8,572 nucleotides of DNA from Bacteroidetes bacterium GWA2_30_7 (GTDB lineage: Bacteria > Bacteroidota > Bacteroidia > Bacteroidales > GWF2-33-38): contig MENC01000052.1 of NCBI GenBank assembly GCA_001768155.1, positions 8,484 through 17,055 of the forward strand, in the 5' to 3' direction. A model generated the notes under the pieces. It did no database searches. It saw only the letters and a program-made list of their open reading frames with translations, and was not told the origin of the DNA. Numbering within the stretch: position 1 is the first letter of the stretch; each line of letters opens with the position of its first letter. A program made the translations under genes and the position numbers. Positions 6,067 to 8,572 of the stretch are shown here, piece by piece.

Positions 6067-7998
6067 TTAGTCATAAAAATTCCATGATATCCCTATCTTC
6101 AATGTTCTGCCATAAATAGGATAATGCAAGAACGAAAAATAATCATTGCTCATCATACCACTATTAACATGGTCAAGTTTTATATAAATTCTAGCTCTTT
6201 TAAGATGCATATTTAAGAAAATATCTATAATTGGGTAATTCCCAATTTCTCTTTCATTTTGTATATTAAAAACAGCTGTTGCAGGAATATAAGAATATAT
6301 ATAATATTTTGAATTATAATTTAGGTCAAAACCTATTTGTAGCTTTAAAACTTTTTTAAATAAAGCAAATTGATAATAATTTGAAGTAAAAAACATTATT
6401 TTAGGAATTCTTAAAACATAATCATTATCATTCATTTGATAAACAACCTTATTTATACTCACAAAGTTTCTAAACTTAATTTTTTTGTTTAAATAAAAAC
6501 TATAAACATTAAAAGTTGAAGTATTCTGGCGAGGATAGCCAATCTCATCAAAATAAATAAAGTTATCGAATATAAATCCTTTAACACCAATATTTAGGTT
6601 ATTCTTATTGTTATAATAACCAATTTGATATTTAGTTTCATCTTTACTTAAAAATGTACTATCCCATTTAAAATGGTTCGACATATAGTTATTCTCAAAA
6701 AATGAAGGATTTAATCTATTTAACGAAGCATTTAATTCAATCCCGTTATTTATATTGAATTTTATACGCTCATTAGTTTTTAGTGATAAATTATATTTAT
6801 TATATCCGTCTATATAGTACTCTGCTCCAAATGACCAGCTAAATTTCTTGCCATAAAGCTTATATAAGTTAAATCCAACACAGTTTGTTGTATAAATTGT
6901 ATCAAAATCAAATATATAATTTTTCTTTAGACTATTTCTTAAATACAATCTTAATCCAGTATTAAAAACCTTATTGTCAATGATTTTTAAAAGAAACGTA
7001 TTTTGAATATTTTTAAAATATATCGAATCATAAGTTTCCTTCAAATTAATAAAATTTGTAGAATTATAATCTACAAATTGAATTACACTATCATTTTCTA
7101 AATCATATAAGTGTTGATAGCTGCTATTATAAAAACTGCTATTTTTCTCATCAGTATATAATTTATAATAATTATTATATTCAAAAATATGTTCAATACT
7201 AGCCTTATGATTAATATATTTGATAGTATTAATTGCTGACGTATCCTTTAAGGTGCTATCTCTGAATTGATATATAATTTTCTTTCCAAACTTATATTCA
7301 TGTGAATAAAATAAGCCAAAATTTTTAAATTTATTTGTAGCAAAATTCAAATTCACATTAATAAACGCAGGTTTTAATAAATTATCTTCAAAAACAGAAT
7401 CATTTTCAATACCTCCATTTTCAGAAATAGTAAATTTATTATATACTAAATTAAAATACGAAACATATCTTAACCCATTATAACTTGAAAAAAAAGAGAG
7501 CTGACCAGATTTAGTCTTTTGCTGTTTAAAGTTCCCATTTGAAGAATTAACTAAATATTTTACACCCACATTAAATTTAGAATTAATATTTTGAGTATGA
7601 AAAATTGAAATAGAGCCTTCTTTTTTAGCACCTTTATTATAATTTATATTAGAATATTGCTTTTTTGTATTATAAAATGTACAATTTGATGTAGAAAATA
7701 AATCATCATTATACTGATTAAAAGGGAAAAAATCATTATAAAAATTAATATAATCTAAATCTTTAGAAATACCACCTCTTCCAACATTTCCAATTTTTGA
7801 ATAAAAAGGATTAATTTTAAAATATTCAGGAAATAAATTATAATTCTCTAATGAAGTATCGACATCAATGTTAATAATGGAATCTGGAAAATCAAAAAAC
7901 TTCCATGCTGAAATTATTATTTTAGATGAGTCAGGATTATGATTTGAATAAGAAATAAAATTCTGGAAAAATAATAATATGAAAAGTGTGTTTTTCAA
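6067..7998 (-). CDS. Putative outer-membrane porin (Bacteroidota Porin_10 type)
   Basis: A 643-residue protein with an N-terminal signal peptide (about 1-18: KN, then a Leu/Phe-rich core). Next is a short 'W.fFD....I.nIDVDTSLENY' region (31-53) and GNVGRGG (70-76). Then come TFYNTKKQYSNINYNKG and HTQNINSKFNVGVKY, which match the start of the barrel in the 'putative porin' family of Bacteroidota. The rest consists of alternating-residue, aromatic-rich strands typical of an outer-membrane beta-barrel, ending LKIGISWNFYD, a usual C-terminal strand for this group. It is very rich in Asn, Tyr, Phe, Lys and Ile, in line with the local AT content. Substrate is unknown. The start is TTG (7996-7998). 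An in-frame TAA lies five codons upstream and there is no ATG before about residue 430, so a non-ATG start is needed to keep the signal peptide. The rRNA terminator ends 14 bases upstream, leaving almost no room for a promoter. Confidence 0.78.
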   Translation of the reverse strand: MKNTLFILLFFQNFISYSNHNPDSSKIIISAWKFFDFPDSIINIDVDTSLENYNLFPEYFKINPFYSKIGNVGRGGISKDLDYINFYNDFFPFNQYNDDLFSTSNCTFYNTKKQYSNINYNKGAKKEGSISIFHTQNINSKFNVGVKYLVNSSNGNFKQQKTKSGQLSFFSSYNGLRYVSYFNLVYNKFTISENGGIENDSVFEDNLLKPAFINVNLNFATNKFKNFGLFYSHEYKFGKKIIYQFRDSTLKDTSAINTIKYINHKASIEHIFEYNNYYKLYTDEKNSSFYNSSYQHLYDLENDSVIQFVDYNSTNFINLKETYDSIYFKNIQNTFLLKIIDNKVFNTGLRLYLRNSLKKNYIFDFDTIYTTNCVGFNLYKLYGKKFSWSFGAEYYIDGYNKYNLSLKTNERIKFNINNGIELNASLNRLNPSFFENNYMSNHFKWDSTFLSKDETKYQIGYYNNKNNLNIGVKGFIFDNFIYFDEIGYPRQNTSTFNVYSFYLNKKIKFRNFVSINKVVYQMNDNDYVLRIPKIMFFTSNYYQFALFKKVLKLQIGFDLNYNSKYYIYSYIPATAVFNIQNEREIGNYPIIDIFLNMHLKRARIYIKLDHVNSGMMSNDYFSFLHYPIYGRTLKIGISWNFYD

Positions 7999-8012
7999 AT
8001 TAACTAAATTTT

Positions 8013-8054
8013 AAAAAAAAAGCTCCAAAACTAATAATAGAATTGAAGCTTTTT
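8013..8054 (-). terminator. Rho-independent terminator of the rRNA operon
   Basis: On the minus strand a 12-bp stem forms between the complements of 8043-8054 and 8017-8028 (arms AAAAAGCTTCAA and TTGGAGCTTTTT, one G-U wobble). It has a 14-base loop and is followed by further T residues (complement of 8013-8016). It begins a few bases after the 5S rRNA 3' end and closes the rRNA operon. Confidence 0.8.
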
Positions 8055-8056
8055 AA

Positions 8057-8165
<109 letters not shown>

Positions 8166-8235
8166 AAGATCTTTGTGATTAGCAATAATATTTAACGTAT
8201 TGTAATAAGTTTAAAAGTAAAATTTCAAAATTTAC

Positions 8236-8572
<337 letters not shown>

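Overview
The window is AT-rich DNA that looks like a chromosomal piece of a Bacteroidota (Bacteroidales-like) bacterium. The evidence is the TAnnTTTG-type promoter elements, the A/T-rich gene leaders without Shine-Dalgarno sequences, a Bacteroidota-type porin, a CCC-motif/DUF2752 membrane protein pair, and rRNA, tRNA and small lipoprotein sequences of that type. It is a mosaic of short housekeeping-style units. I see no mobile element, prophage or CRISPR array.

Layout. (1) Positions 1-1684, minus strand: a tight four-gene run in the order nitroreductase, DUF2752 protein, CCC-motif membrane protein and the start of an acyl-CoA reductase (LuxC-like) that leaves the window at the left edge. Gaps are only 21, 2 and 4 bases. 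(2) Positions 1890-2130, plus strand: a compact single-gene unit with promoter, a 42-residue lipoprotein and a strong terminator. (3) Positions 2202-2324, minus strand: a solitary tRNA-Gln(UUG) with its own promoter element and terminator. (4) Positions 2533-4568, plus strand, divergent from the tRNA: a GatD-type amidotransferase subunit that overlaps by ATGA with a CoA-pyrophosphatase-type Nudix hydrolase. (5) Positions 4555-7998, minus strand: an MltF-like lytic transglycosylase lipoprotein that converges on and overlaps the Nudix gene, and upstream of it a putative outer-membrane porin. Both genes start with a non-ATG codon. (6) Positions 8013-8572, minus strand: the end of an rRNA operon, with the 23S 3' part, 5S and a terminator that ends only 14 bases before the porin start codon.

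The most notable item is GatD. This subunit of the archaeal Glu-tRNA(Gln) amidotransferase GatDE is present here without a neighbouring gatE, in a genome that looks bacterial, and is divergent from a tRNA-Gln gene, the kind of tRNA that GatDE acts on in archaea. Whether this is functional linkage or chance adjacency cannot be settled from this window. Nothing else here looks like an undescribed multi-gene system. The remaining observations concern gene starts, small genes and regulatory architecture.
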